Source: an uncultured Lachnospiraceae bacterium (GTDB lineage Bacteria; Bacillota; Clostridia; Lachnospirales; Lachnospiraceae). Taken from it: a DNA stretch of 59,454 bases. The stretch spans positions 1 to 59,454 of the forward strand of contig CALWLN010000048.1 of NCBI GenBank assembly GCA_944381535.1, read 5' to 3'. Shown here in pieces: positions 45,767 through 54,110 of this stretch. Position numbers and translations under genes: made by a program. Position 1 is the stretch's first letter, and each line of letters opens with the position of its first letter. The notes beneath the pieces are model-generated. The model had not been told where the DNA came from, did not search any database, and saw nothing but the letters and a program-made list of their open reading frames with translations.

Positions 45767-46600
45767 CCAGCTTTCGGTAGACAGCTATGTACGGAGGACT
45801 CTAAATCATATCTTTATGATGTGATGAATGATATTCTGGTTGACGTTTCTCTTCATCCCTATCGTTACAATGAACGGGAATCGGCCAAATCCCACGTGGA
45901 TTTTTTGCCCGGCTTTCCAAACAGCGTCATACTTTTTGACAGGGGCTACCCTTCTGAGGACATGTTTCGCTATCTAAACTCCAAAGGAATTCTGTTTCTT
46001 ATGCGTGTGCCAAAGACATTTAAGAAAGCCATGGCGGAACAGAAAGATGCTTTGTTTACATATCCTGCTTCCCGTAATAAAGAATCCCTTACTTTAAGGA
46101 GCGTTCACTTTTTACTGGAAGATGGCACCACCGAATATCTAGTGACAAATCTGACGTCCGAACAGATGGCCACGGAGAAATTTCCAGATTTATACCGGCT
46201 GCGTTGGGGAGTTGAAAGCAAATACAGGGAGCTTAAAAACCGGCTTGAAATAGAAGCCTTTAACAGCGTTAAACCTGTCAGTATCCAGCAGGAGTTCTTT
46301 GCTGCGATGTATTTATCCAATCTGGTTGCGGTCATAAAATCGAAGTCGGATTCAAGGATCATTGTGTCTGCCGACAACAGGCGTGATTACCAGTCTAACC
46401 GTAGTTATATATTAAACCGGATAAAAAGCTGTATCATACGCCTTTTGCGGTCGCCCTTGTCTATATGCAGCGAGATGATATGCCGGATAGTGGAAGAATC
46501 TTCCAAAATATGTTCCATTATCCGCCCTGACAGAAAGTTTGGCAGATACCGAAAACATACACGCCGGAGATATTACAACCATATGAAAAGCTGTATTTAA
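45767..46600 (+). pseudogene. IS4-type transposase, N-terminus missing
   Basis: An open frame from 45767 (after an in-frame TGA) encodes the C-terminal part of an IS4-family DDE transposase. It carries VILFDRGYPSEDMFRYL (second Asp region with DRGY), YLVTNLTSEQM, and the Y-(2)-R-(3)-E-(6)-K signature as YRLRWGVESKYRELK. The N-terminal half, including the first catalytic Asp, is absent; no start with a ribosome binding site exists. It is thus a dead remnant at the right border of the AT-rich island. Upstream residues such as SYLYDVMNDILVDVSLHPY show the match continues left of the first ATG/GTG. Confidence 0.88.
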
Positions 46601-46833
46601 ATAAGACTATGACCAGAAGGATATCGGACTGTTTAAAAATCGACAGTCCTATTTGTGATGCGATTATTTGTACCAATAAACTCAATCACTTGTTATCACG
46701 CAGCTTTTTTGAAGCAAATACTCTTAAGTTGACGACATTGCCCGCATAGCGGGTGGTTAATTGTTTCGTAAAACTCCGTTTTTCGGAACAACGAAAAACT
46801 CCGTTCCACTCAACAGGCTAAAGCCCATAAAAT
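46601..46833. other. Remainder of the IS element and spacer
   Basis: Non-coding stretch after the transposase stop. A probable IS right end lies near AGTTGACGACATTGCCCGC (46732-46750), but its left partner is lost, so no terminal inverted repeat can be verified. A small near-direct repeat (AAAACTCCGTTTTT / AAAAACTCCGTTCC) lies at about 46770-46806. Confidence 0.4.
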
Positions 46834-46859
46834 GACCGGCTGGGTTGTCCTAGCCGGCC
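46834..46859 (-). terminator. Terminator after the 47-codon frame
   Basis: Stem GGCCGGCT / AGCCGGTC (one G-U pair on the minus strand), 10-base loop, tail ATTTTATGGG. It follows the stop of the small frame at 46880 by about 20 bases. Confidence 0.55.
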
Positions 46860-46879
46860 GAATCATTATTGCTCCCTTT

Positions 46880-47023
46880 CTACTCTGCGCTCACGTTTTC
46901 ATGTTCTGTCAATCTGCCTTGACCATGACCGCCACCGGTTTCCAGAATCTTCCTGTCTCTTTCTCCCAACTGTTTCTGGCAATTTTCCTGGAAGGCATAA
47001 AAAATAGCATATAATAAACTCAT
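46880..47023 (-). CDS. Possible 47-residue protein or gene remnant
   Basis: Frame starting MSLLYAIFYAFQENCQKQL and ending LTEHENVSAE, with a terminator behind it and a TATAAT-containing palindrome at its start. No ribosome binding site is visible ahead of the ATG, which lies inside the palindrome's arm. I do not recognise the family. It could be a small protein, the end of a deleted gene, or chance. Confidence 0.25.
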   Translation of the reverse strand: MSLLYAIFYAFQENCQKQLGERDRKILETGGGHGQGRLTEHENVSAE

Positions 47024-47050
47024 AAGTTGGTGTATTATGAGTTTATTATA
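47010..47050. promoter_or_regulatory. 16-bp perfect inverted repeat overlapping a TATAAT box
   Basis: Arms TATAATAAACTCATAA (47010-47025) and its complement (47035-47050) with a 9-base centre. Minus-strand transcription would have TATAAT here and place a symmetric operator over the promoter; on the minus strand it could also act as a terminator after the AAA gene, with TATGCTATTTTTT downstream. Confidence 0.45.
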
Positions 47051-47110
47051 CGCAAAATAGGAGTTTTATCACCGCCATGGCTATGCTGCTGCATATCCGT
47101 TGCCTTGTAT

Positions 47111-48745
47111 TTACGGATAATACTTCTCTATCACGCATTCATGCTTTCGTTTCCCGACAGGCGCGTCCCTGTCATAACTGATCCCCACCAGCAAAATATC
47201 GCCGCCATACCCCTTGATCGCGTCCGGATACCGTCTGTCCTTGATCTGCTCAATGGCTCCCTCGGCGGATTTATTCCATTTCAGTTCGATCACCAAAGCC
47301 GGCAGCATGGAATCTTTTTTCGGAAAATACACAATATCCGCACAGCCATCGCCTGCCGGAAGCTCCTCAAACTTCAGATATTCATCCTCGTAACTGAAGT
47401 AAGCTCGCTTGATCACGCTGCGGAGCGCCTGCTCATCATTGAGAAAAGTGGAGCCGGAAGGCTGCACTTTTCGATACCCAAACGAAGCAAAGCGGAGTTC
47501 GGGTTTCCCGTTTTCCGCTTCTTCTCCGTGGATTTTCTCGATCTGTCTTGCCACAGCCTCCCCATCCATATGGACCGTATCCGCTATCAACTGATCACTT
47601 TCCCGGACACGGCGGATGGTCTCATCCCGTCTGACCTCCCGAACCGTCCGGGCAAATTCCAATCGGATTTCCTCATTCGGGATACGGACTCTCTGCGTTT
47701 CTTCATCATAAGCCAGATACCCCAGATGAATCAGAAGAGTCAACACGTCATCCCGGTTTCGGAAGGTCACCAGATCGTTAGCGAAGTTCTTTGTATCGAC
47801 CTTCACTTCCACGCCGCCAATCAGCTCCGCAACCGTTCTGGACAGTCCGTCAAAATCAAGACTGATATACCCCATTAAGCTCTCGGCTGCGGAAGTCTGC
47901 GTCCAATAAGAATCAAAATCGTTGTAACGGAGCGCTTTCATGACGGAATTCGGGTTATAAACAGACGGCACACCCCGAAACCCATAGCCGTCATACCACT
48001 GTTTCATCTTTGCGAAATCCCCGTCATAGTCGTTGCAGAGGTTTATGACCTCCTCTTCCGTGAATCCCACATATTTTCCAAACTGCCGGGGCTTCACCAT
48101 CGTGAACTCCTCAAAATCCGATATGGCAGATTGGGAACCGTCCTTCTTGATCGGAAGGATTCCAGTCATATAGGCGGCGGCAAATATCCTGTCCGTTGTT
48201 CCGCTGCTCTTGAACAGCATACGTAAAAATTCCAGATACTCTCTCTGAATCGCAGGTACTTCCCGAATCGGCGCATCCCACTCATCGATAATCATAATAA
48301 ACTTATTGCCAGTCAGTTCCACGGTATTTATCAGAGTTGTAGAAAAAGATTCCTTATTTACCTTTAAATCCGGGTATGCAGATACCAGTTCCTCCGTTAC
48401 ACTTTGCCTAATATATGGAACAATCTCGTTTTTTTCTTCTCCCATGATATTTGTCATATCCAGATAAATCACATCAAACTTGTTGATGTACTCCGAATAC
48501 CGCTTGTCCCCGGCAACTATAAGGTCGTCAAATAACGCAGACGAATCGCAGGTCTTATCATAATAAGCGCACAACATTTTTGCCGCAAAAGATTTCCCAA
48601 AACGCCGGGGCCTGCTGACACAGGTCAGACATCTTGGTGTATCAATGGATTCATTGATTAATCCAATCAATCCAGATTTAACCACATACAAGTCATTTCT
48701 GATTCTGGCAAATCCATTGTTCCCTGGATTCAGATAAGTTCCCAT
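47111..48745 (-). CDS. AAA-ATPase / PD-(D/E)XK nuclease protein (PF09820-PF08011), copy 1
   Basis: 544 residues. The N-terminal AAA-like ATPase (PF09820) has a modified Walker A SRPRRFGKS (about 42-50), a Walker B-like FIMIIDEWDAP, and AAYMTGILPIKKDG. The C-terminal PD-(D/E)XK nuclease-like domain (PF08011) includes ADIVYFPKK and LVIELKWNKSAEGAIEQI (the E-L-K active-site pattern). Function in the family is unknown; it is abundant in gut anaerobes. The start MGTYLNPG at 48745 is chosen by GCAGGAGG and by alignment to copy 2. It carries about 24 extra residues compared with copy 2 near position 430. It is 57 bases downstream of the DUF2339-like gene. Confidence 0.87.
   Translation of the reverse strand: MGTYLNPGNNGFARIRNDLYVVKSGLIGLINESIDTPRCLTCVSRPRRFGKSFAAKMLCAYYDKTCDSSALFDDLIVAGDKRYSEYINKFDVIYLDMTNIMGEEKNEIVPYIRQSVTEELVSAYPDLKVNKESFSTTLINTVELTGNKFIMIIDEWDAPIREVPAIQREYLEFLRMLFKSSGTTDRIFAAAYMTGILPIKKDGSQSAISDFEEFTMVKPRQFGKYVGFTEEEVINLCNDYDGDFAKMKQWYDGYGFRGVPSVYNPNSVMKALRYNDFDSYWTQTSAAESLMGYISLDFDGLSRTVAELIGGVEVKVDTKNFANDLVTFRNRDDVLTLLIHLGYLAYDEETQRVRIPNEEIRLEFARTVREVRRDETIRRVRESDQLIADTVHMDGEAVARQIEKIHGEEAENGKPELRFASFGYRKVQPSGSTFLNDEQALRSVIKRAYFSYEDEYLKFEELPAGDGCADIVYFPKKDSMLPALVIELKWNKSAEGAIEQIKDRRYPDAIKGYGGDILLVGISYDRDAPVGKRKHECVIEKYYP
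47443..47514 (-). repeat. In-frame palindromic insertion in AAA-nuclease copy 1
   Basis: The segment encoding roughly ENGKPELRFASFGYRKVQ and the next residues is absent from copy 2. Its DNA contains the near-perfect hairpin AAAAGTG-AGCC / GGCT-CACTTTT and a second weaker inverted repeat (CCCGAAC ... GTTTGGG). Confidence 0.6.
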
Positions 48746-48802
48746 AAAATTCCCACCTCCTGCATACACTTCCATAAATAATATGATACACGATTTCTTT
48801 CC

Positions 48803-50962
48803 TTATAATACAGGAGTCTGTTCTTCCCGGGAAACAGAATTTTCCGTCTGAGTCTGGACAATATCCTCCCGCTTAGCTTCCTGAGCACCAGAATTTTCCT
48901 CCCGCTTAACGTCCCGGACAATAGCATTTTCCGCTGGCTCGGCGTTCTGGGCAATAGCATTTCCCGCCGGCCCAGCATTCTGAATAGCATCCCGCAAAAC
49001 TCCCCCATTCGGAGCCGCTCCCGGTCCCATCTGCCGGGGCATTTGCAAAGCCGGGCCTCCCTGATACTGATACGGATACGGCCCCGCCGCCCCGTAGTTC
49101 CTCTTAGGAGGCGTCTTCTTCCTCTGGGCATGCTCCAGCACCGCGTAGACGATGGAAATGGCGATGGCGATGAGCCCCACCACCAACAGCAGGATGCTCT
49201 TGGAAAACAGCTCCAGATCCCAGTAATCATACAGCACCACCTTGGCGCAGACAAAGAGGGACAGGATCAGGCCGTAAATGCGCAGCGCCGTCTCCTTACG
49301 GACAAAGCCGGTGATGATGGCGACGACGGCCACCACCATCAGGGCGATGCTGGCAACCACCGGAATCTCGATCCGGTAAATGAAGACCATATAGGTGAGC
49401 ACCAGCACCAGCATCAATCCCTGCAGCCGTCCCGGCAGATAACAACGCTTCCGCCACAGCACCAGCACCGCCAGCACGGACAGCACCAACACCACCGTAT
49501 CCGGAATGTAATTGGGCAATTGTCCGGCCTTAACGCCATCCCCGAGCACAACGGTGCTCCCGCTGTAAAACAGGCTCTGGCGCAGCCGTTCCATTCCCAG
49601 CCCCAGAAGCGTCATCCCCATCAGACTGACATTGGTGTACACCAGCGCTGCCGGCTTCTTCGCCCGCAGGCGGGGCACATACAGGCACAGCGCCGTTATG
49701 ACCAGCAGGAGCGCCATCCGCGCCGCGTAGATCCATGCGGCAGGCACCACGAGAAACAAGAAAAACAAAAAGTAAAGGGACATGATCAGCTCATGGGCCA
49801 AAAGCTTCTCCCGCACGCACAAAAGTCCCGCCGCAAACAGCACCACAGCCGCCGCGATCCCCGGCCACATCAGCTCTCCCCCCACCAGGAAGAGCAGCAG
49901 GAAAAAGGACTGAAAATAAACGCCCATGCCGTACCAGCGGAATTTCTTCCCCAACAGTAAAAGCAGGTTCACACCGATCAGAACCAGCAGCCACTGGGGC
50001 GTCACAAAATCTCCCTTGCACTGAAGCATGACGATGGTGGAACAGAAAATCATCAGCTCCACCACGGTGAAACTCATCCAGGCGGCGAACATCCCCGGTC
50101 CGGCGGATTTTATGTAAAACAGATTCAAAAGCCCCAGCATAAGCATGTGGTAAATCAGAATCGGCAGGACGCCGACCACCTCATCCCCCAGCACCGTCAT
50201 GTCAAAGAACAGATACATGCTGTAGATCAGGTAGACCATGCCGAAGCACAGGGTATGCACCAGCCTTACCAGGTCCCGGCGCTCCCCAGCCGCCCCCAGA
50301 TTCCACATAAGATTCAGCCCGGCCATGGTCACCAGCAGCAGCACAAAGAGCGGCAGTTCCTCCTCCCAGGGCAGAAACAGGAAAAAGAACAGGTAACCTC
50401 CAAAGCTCATGCACTGCAGGACCGCCGATCTGATGACCCGCCCGTTCAGCCAGGACAGGACGGCCACCAGCACCAGGAGCCCCTGGGCCCAGTAGGGCGG
50501 CAGCGTGTGAAACTCGTGAAAATTTACCGCCACGGACAGATACAGGCCCACCACGCTGGCCCCGGTCAGCCCAAGAGCCAGCTTCTTCGCCGCCCGCATC
50601 AGTCCCATCTGGGAAATGAGCCACACCAGGGCGAAGAAGGCGAACATGGCCATTCCCTGGACAAAGGGCGGCATAAAATTCCGCACCAGGATCACCAGGG
50701 CCGCCACCACAAACACGATCCCGATGCCGCTCAGCACGCCGGCGCCTATCTTAAATTCCATGGAGGTCTTCTGCTGCCGCCGCACATTCGCCCGGTAGCG
50801 CTCCATATTCCGGGCCACCGCCTGCCGGATCTCCTCCGTCCTCTGAGGCTGTGCCAGCAAAATTTCCTTCATCTGCGCAAGATACCTGTCAAAATTCTCG
50901 TCCTGGGATTCCTCGATATAAAGATCGATCTGCCGCAAAAGTGTTTCCCATTCCTGATTCAT
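48803..50962 (-). CDS. DUF2339-like polytopic membrane protein
   Basis: About 719 residues. An N-terminal cytoplasmic helical region (1-75, rich in Glu/Gln/Arg) is followed by some 18-20 closely packed membrane segments from about residue 80 to 630 and a polar C-terminal tail rich in Gln, Asn, Pro and Glu with short repeats (NAGPAGNAIAQNAEPAENAI). The pattern fits the DUF2339 family of membrane proteins of unknown function. The start is moved from 51076 to 50962, where AAAGGGGA precedes ATG and the ordinary cytoplasmic N-terminus MNQEWETLLRQ begins. It has its own promoter divergent from the response regulator gene. Confidence 0.75.
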   Translation of the reverse strand: MNQEWETLLRQIDLYIEESQDENFDRYLAQMKEILLAQPQRTEEIRQAVARNMERYRANVRRQQKTSMEFKIGAGVLSGIGIVFVVAALVILVRNFMPPFVQGMAMFAFFALVWLISQMGLMRAAKKLALGLTGASVVGLYLSVAVNFHEFHTLPPYWAQGLLVLVAVLSWLNGRVIRSAVLQCMSFGGYLFFFLFLPWEEELPLFVLLLVTMAGLNLMWNLGAAGERRDLVRLVHTLCFGMVYLIYSMYLFFDMTVLGDEVVGVLPILIYHMLMLGLLNLFYIKSAGPGMFAAWMSFTVVELMIFCSTIVMLQCKGDFVTPQWLLVLIGVNLLLLLGKKFRWYGMGVYFQSFFLLLFLVGGELMWPGIAAAVVLFAAGLLCVREKLLAHELIMSLYFLFFLFLVVPAAWIYAARMALLLVITALCLYVPRLRAKKPAALVYTNVSLMGMTLLGLGMERLRQSLFYSGSTVVLGDGVKAGQLPNYIPDTVVLVLSVLAVLVLWRKRCYLPGRLQGLMLVLVLTYMVFIYRIEIPVVASIALMVVAVVAIITGFVRKETALRIYGLILSLFVCAKVVLYDYWDLELFSKSILLLVVGLIAIAISIVYAVLEHAQRKKTPPKRNYGAAGPYPYQYQGGPALQMPRQMGPGAAPNGGVLRDAIQNAGPAGNAIAQNAEPAENAIVRDVKREENSGAQEAKREDIVQTQTENSVSREEQTPVL

Positions 50963-51052
50963 ACCGCATTCCCCTTTTCTTCCGTTTTTCATTTTCATTA
51001 AATCCGCCGACGACGGCGCCGCGCCGCGGGACAATTCTGCATTTCTACCTTT

Positions 51053-51081
51053 AGCATACGCTCCTTTTTGAATCACGTCAA
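51053..51081 (-). promoter_or_regulatory. Promoter of the DUF2339-like gene
   Basis: TTGACG (51081-51076), 17-base spacer, TATGCT (51058-51053). Confidence 0.7.
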
Positions 51082-51099
51082 GAGTGCGGCAGCTTTTTA

Positions 51100-51128
51100 T
51101 TGCCAGTTTCCTTGGAATTGTATATAAT
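51100..51128 (+). promoter_or_regulatory. Promoter of the response regulator-kinase operon
   Basis: TTGCCA (51100-51105), 17-base spacer, TATAAT (51123-51128), back to back with the DUF2339 promoter. A leader of about 95 bases follows. Confidence 0.78.
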
Positions 51129-51226
51129 GGGGAGGAGTCAAAAGATATTTTGGCCTTTGCTGCTTACGGATTGCTCCGCACTACGTGCTCCCGCAATCCT
51201 ATTTTACCGCAAAAGGAGACCACATC

Positions 51227-51898
51227 ATGTACCGTGTGCTGCTGGTGGAGGACGACGCCTCCATCGTAAAAAATCTGACGGAATTTCTGCGGAGGGAGGA
51301 TTTCCTGGTGGATTCCGCCGACGGCCAGACCAGGGCTTTGGCCAGACTGAAGGAGCAGGACTACGACCTGGTCCTGCTGGACGTGTCCCTGTCGGACGGC
51401 AACGGCTTCGGGGTCTGCACGGCCATCAAGCGCTCCACCGGCACGCCGGTCATCTTTCTTACGGCCTCCGGGGACGAGTTCAGCGTGGTGACGGGCCTGG
51501 ACCTGGGAGCCGACGACTACATCGCCAAGCCCTTCCGCCCCCGGGAGCTTGTCTCCCGCATGAAAAGCGTGCTGCGCCGGTATGGCAGCCAGCCCCAGAC
51601 CCTTCTGGAATACGGAGGCGTCTCCGTGGACACCGCCCGGGCCTGCGTCACCAAAAACGGGGAGGAGCTCGCCCTGTCGGCTCTGGAATACCGGCTGCTC
51701 CTCTACTTTTTCACCAACCGAGGGATCGTGCTGTCCCGTGAAAAAATTCTCGGGGAGATCTGGGATATCGCCGGAGAATTTGTCAATGACAACACCCTGA
51801 CGGTGTACATCAAGCGCCTGCGGGAGAAGATCGAGGACAATCCCCAGGAGCCCCGGATCATCCGCACCGTGCGGGGCTTCGGCTACAAGCTGGGGTGA
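51227..51898 (+). CDS. OmpR-family response regulator (BceR/VanR type)
   Basis: 223 residues. Receiver with EDD at 8-10, Asp52 in LLDVSLSDG, Thr in FLTASG, Lys in YIAKPFRPREL (about 101). The winged-helix output domain occupies about 125-220 (LSALEYRLLLYFFTNRG; TLTVYIKRLREKIEDNP; IRTVRGFGYKLG). Start at the ATG 51227 behind AAAAGGAG. The kinase gene follows after about 110 bases, which include three 20-bp repeats. Its likely target is the GTCA-rich region in front of the ABC genes at 53232-53277. Confidence 0.93.
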   Translation: MYRVLLVEDDASIVKNLTEFLRREDFLVDSADGQTRALARLKEQDYDLVLLDVSLSDGNGFGVCTAIKRSTGTPVIFLTASGDEFSVVTGLDLGADDYIAKPFRPRELVSRMKSVLRRYGSQPQTLLEYGGVSVDTARACVTKNGEELALSALEYRLLLYFFTNRGIVLSREKILGEIWDIAGEFVNDNTLTVYIKRLREKIEDNPQEPRIIRTVRGFGYKLG

Positions 51899-51937
51899 CA
51901 CATTCCCAGGGCCTGGCCCCGTGCCAGCACACCGGCC

Positions 51938-51997
51938 CACGTTGCCGCCCCCCCCGCCACGTTGCCGCCCCACCCGCCACGTTGCCGCCCCACCGGA
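51938..51997 (+). repeat. Three tandem 20-bp repeats between regulator and kinase genes
   Basis: Units CACGTTGCCGCCCC(C/A)CCCGC at 51938, 51958 and 51978, very C-rich. The third runs into the kinase ribosome binding site (GGAAGGAG). Non-coding. Confidence 0.92.
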
Positions 51998-52010
51998 AGG
52001 AGAGATTCCC

Positions 52011-53414
52011 ATGCGCCTTTTTCGCAATCCTGAATTCAAACGAAGCCTGCTTATTTTTCTTGCCGCCACGGCGGCATTTTCGGCGGCGGGCTTACTTCTT
52101 GGCCGCGCCCTTACGCCTTCCTACGGCTCCCCGGATTACGGAGCGCCCTCCCTCGGTGCGCTCCTGGCCCTGTGGGCCCTTCTCATAGGACTTATCTGCA
52201 CCGGGCTGTTTGTTTTTTTCACCGCAAAACGGTACCGGCGCATCCGCAAGATGAGCCAGTGCATCGACGCCCTCCTGCACGGCGATAAGAGCCTGCATTT
52301 TCCCGATTACCAGGAGGGAGAGCTGTCCATCCTCAAGGTGGAGATCGACAAGATGGTGCTGCGCTTACAGGAGCAGAGCGAGCATTTGCAGCGGGAAAAG
52401 GGCCATCTGGCCGCCTCCATGGCGGATATCTCCCATCAGCTCCGCACGCCCATGACCTCCCTGCGTCTGGTTCTGACCCTGCTGTCGGAGCCGGAGCTTG
52501 CCGCCGGGAAGCGCACGGAGCTACTGCGCCAGATGTCCATGCTCCTAAACCGCATCGACTGGCTGATCGAAGCCCTGCTGAAGGTCTCCCGCCTGGACGC
52601 CGGAACCGTGGAATTCAAGCTTCAGCCCGCCGCCGTCTCTCAGATCGTCCGGGCCGCCGCCGGTCCCCTGGAAATTCCCATGGAGCTGCGGGGCCAGCGG
52701 CTTCATTTCCGGGAACAGACCGGCAGGGAGACCTTCTGGGTGGATACCGCCTGGACCGTGGAGGCGGTGGCCAATATTTTAAAGAACTGCATGGAGCACA
52801 CGCCGGAGGGCGGGGAGATCCTGGTATCCGCCAGCCAGAATGCCATTTACACGGAGCTGATCATCCAGGACAACGGCCCCGGCTTCGCCCCGGAGGACAT
52901 TCCCCACCTCTTCGAGCGTTTTTACAAGGGAAAAAATTCCAGCCAGCAGAGCGTGGGCATCGGCCTGGCCCTGGCCCGGATGATACTGGTCAGGGAAAAT
53001 GCCTCCGTCAAGGCGGAGAACGCTCCCGAAGGCGGCGCCCGCTTCGTCCTTCACTTTTACCGGGACCTCTCCGGGCAGAAGGATAAGGGCCCGGCTCTGA
53101 CCGAAGCCCCGACTCTGGCCACCCCCGGCTCTGACCGAAGCCCCGCTCTGGCCAAACCCCCGGCTCTGACCGATGCCCCCGCGAAATCCATTTCCCCGAT
53201 TTGTGCTGTCATAGGCGGCATGGTAACAAAAGTGACAAAATTGTCACTTAGAAGTCATGGCGCTGTCATGTTCGTCAGGTATGCTACAGATAACAGCGAA
53301 AGGCGCACAGCTTGGCTGCGCGTCTTTTCTGTTTATAACGATAGAAAGTTCACAAAACGCGCTTTCTATGATTTCTCAGGGAAGCTTGAAACGCTTTCCT
53401 GGACCAGGAAATGA
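52011..53414 (+). CDS. Short-loop sensor histidine kinase with a C-terminal run-on
   Basis: 467 residues. Two membrane helices (about 12-34 and 52-75) are joined by only about 20 residues outside, as in intramembrane-sensing kinases that read the state of an ABC transporter. HAMP-like linker, HisKA with His142 in ISHQLRTPMTS, HATPase with the N-box NILKNCMEHTPEGG, DNGPGFAP and GIGLALAR. The normal end of the fold is near residue 350 (ARFVLHFYRDLSG). The remaining ~115 residues are low-complexity and cover the neighbouring gap and operator, so they look like read-through after loss of a stop. Start 52011 is set by GGAAGGAGAG. The neighbours form a regulator-kinase-ABC module typical of peptide antibiotic response. 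Confidence 0.9.
   Translation: MRLFRNPEFKRSLLIFLAATAAFSAAGLLLGRALTPSYGSPDYGAPSLGALLALWALLIGLICTGLFVFFTAKRYRRIRKMSQCIDALLHGDKSLHFPDYQEGELSILKVEIDKMVLRLQEQSEHLQREKGHLAASMADISHQLRTPMTSLRLVLTLLSEPELAAGKRTELLRQMSMLLNRIDWLIEALLKVSRLDAGTVEFKLQPAAVSQIVRAAAGPLEIPMELRGQRLHFREQTGRETFWVDTAWTVEAVANILKNCMEHTPEGGEILVSASQNAIYTELIIQDNGPGFAPEDIPHLFERFYKGKNSSQQSVGIGLALARMILVRENASVKAENAPEGGARFVLHFYRDLSGQKDKGPALTEAPTLATPGSDRSPALAKPPALTDAPAKSISPICAVIGGMVTKVTKLSLRSHGAVMFVRYATDNSERRTAWLRVFSVYNDRKFTKRAFYDFSGKLETLSWTRK
53091..53180 (+). repeat. Three DNA repeats in the kinase run-on, each in a different frame
   Basis: The 21-base unit CCGGCTCTGACCGAAGCCCC (first 20 bases shown) starts at 53091, 53125 and about 53160. 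Spacings of 34 and 35 bases put the copies out of frame with each other, so the repeat arose at DNA level and not as a protein repeat. Confidence 0.85.
53232..53286 (+). promoter_or_regulatory. Operator/promoter of the ABC transporter genes
   Basis: The palindrome GTGACAAAATTGTCAC (53232-53247) leads into GTCA motifs at 53243, 53254, 53265 and 53274, spaced 11, 11 and 9 bases. This is the helical-turn direct-repeat layout used by OmpR-family regulators. A -10-like TATGCT follows at 53280-53285. Confidence 0.6.
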
Positions 53415-53426
53415 AAGGAGATTTTC

Positions 53427-54110
53427 ATGGATATTTTACGCGTAGAGCATTTGACGAAAATTTACGGAAAGGGCGAAAATCAGGTTTTTGCCTTAAACGA
53501 CGTATCCTTTTCCGTGCGGAAGGGAGAATTTACCGCCATCATCGGCCCCTCCGGCTCGGGGAAATCCACGCTGCTGCACATTTTAGGCGGCGTGGACCGA
53601 CCCACCTCGGGGAAGGTCTTTGTGGACGGCAGCGACGTGTACGCCCAGAACGAGACGCAGCTGGCCATCTTCCGCCGCCGTCAGGTGGGGCTGATCTATC
53701 AGTTCTACAACCTGATCCCGGTGCTGGACGTATCGGAAAATATGACGCTGCCGGTGCTGATGGACGGGCGGAAGGTGAACCGGGAGCGGTTCGAGGAGCT
53801 GATCTCCATTTTAAATCTGAAGGGCCGGGAGCATCACCTGCCCAACCAGCTCTCCGGGGGCCAGCAGCAGCGGGTCTCCATCGGCAGAGCCCTGATGAAC
53901 GCGCCGGCGGTGGTGCTGGCCGACGAGCCCACGGGAAATCTGGACTCCAAAAACAGCCAGGAGATCGTCTCCCTGCTGAAATTCAGCAACCAGAAATACA
54001 ATCAGACCCTGATCGTGATCACCCATGACGAGAATATCGCCCTCCAGGCGGACCGCATCCTCGCTATCGAGGATGGCCGGATTACCAGAGACGAGGTGAT
54101 CCGCCCATGA
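53427..54110 (+). CDS. ABC transporter ATPase, MacB/LolD/BceA type
   Basis: 227 residues. Walker [10 protein letters not shown] (about 39-47), Q-loop in [12 protein letters not shown], signature [15 protein letters not shown] (about 138-152), Walker [13 protein letters not shown] and H-loop in ITHDENIA. It powers the FtsX-type permease encoded next, with which it overlaps by four bases (ATGA). GAAAGGAG precedes the ATG. It sits directly behind the GTCA-repeat operator. Confidence 0.95.
   Translation: MDILRVEHLTKIYGKGENQVFALNDVSFSVRKGEFTAIIGPSGSGKSTLLHILGGVDRPTSGKVFVDGSDVYAQNETQLAIFRRRQVGLIYQFYNLIPVLDVSENMTLPVLMDGRKVNRERFEELISILNLKGREHHLPNQLSGGQQQRVSIGRALMNAPAVVLADEPTGNLDSKNSQEIVSLLKFSNQKYNQTLIVITHDENIALQADRILAIEDGRITRDEVIRP

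Noticed and set aside
45821-46600. Transposase considered as an intact IS4 gene starting at the GTG
   Set aside because: Recognisable IS4 residues continue upstream of that codon to an in-frame TGA, and the N-terminal catalytic half is missing.
49043-51001. Long open frames on the plus strand opposite the DUF2339-like gene
   Set aside because: They are His/Gln-rich translations of the complement of a hydrophobic membrane protein gene, with no ribosome binding site and no family pattern.
51938-51997. Three 20-bp repeats considered as a mini CRISPR or att site
   Set aside because: Units are directly adjacent without spacers, there are no cas genes, and there is no integrase or tRNA nearby.
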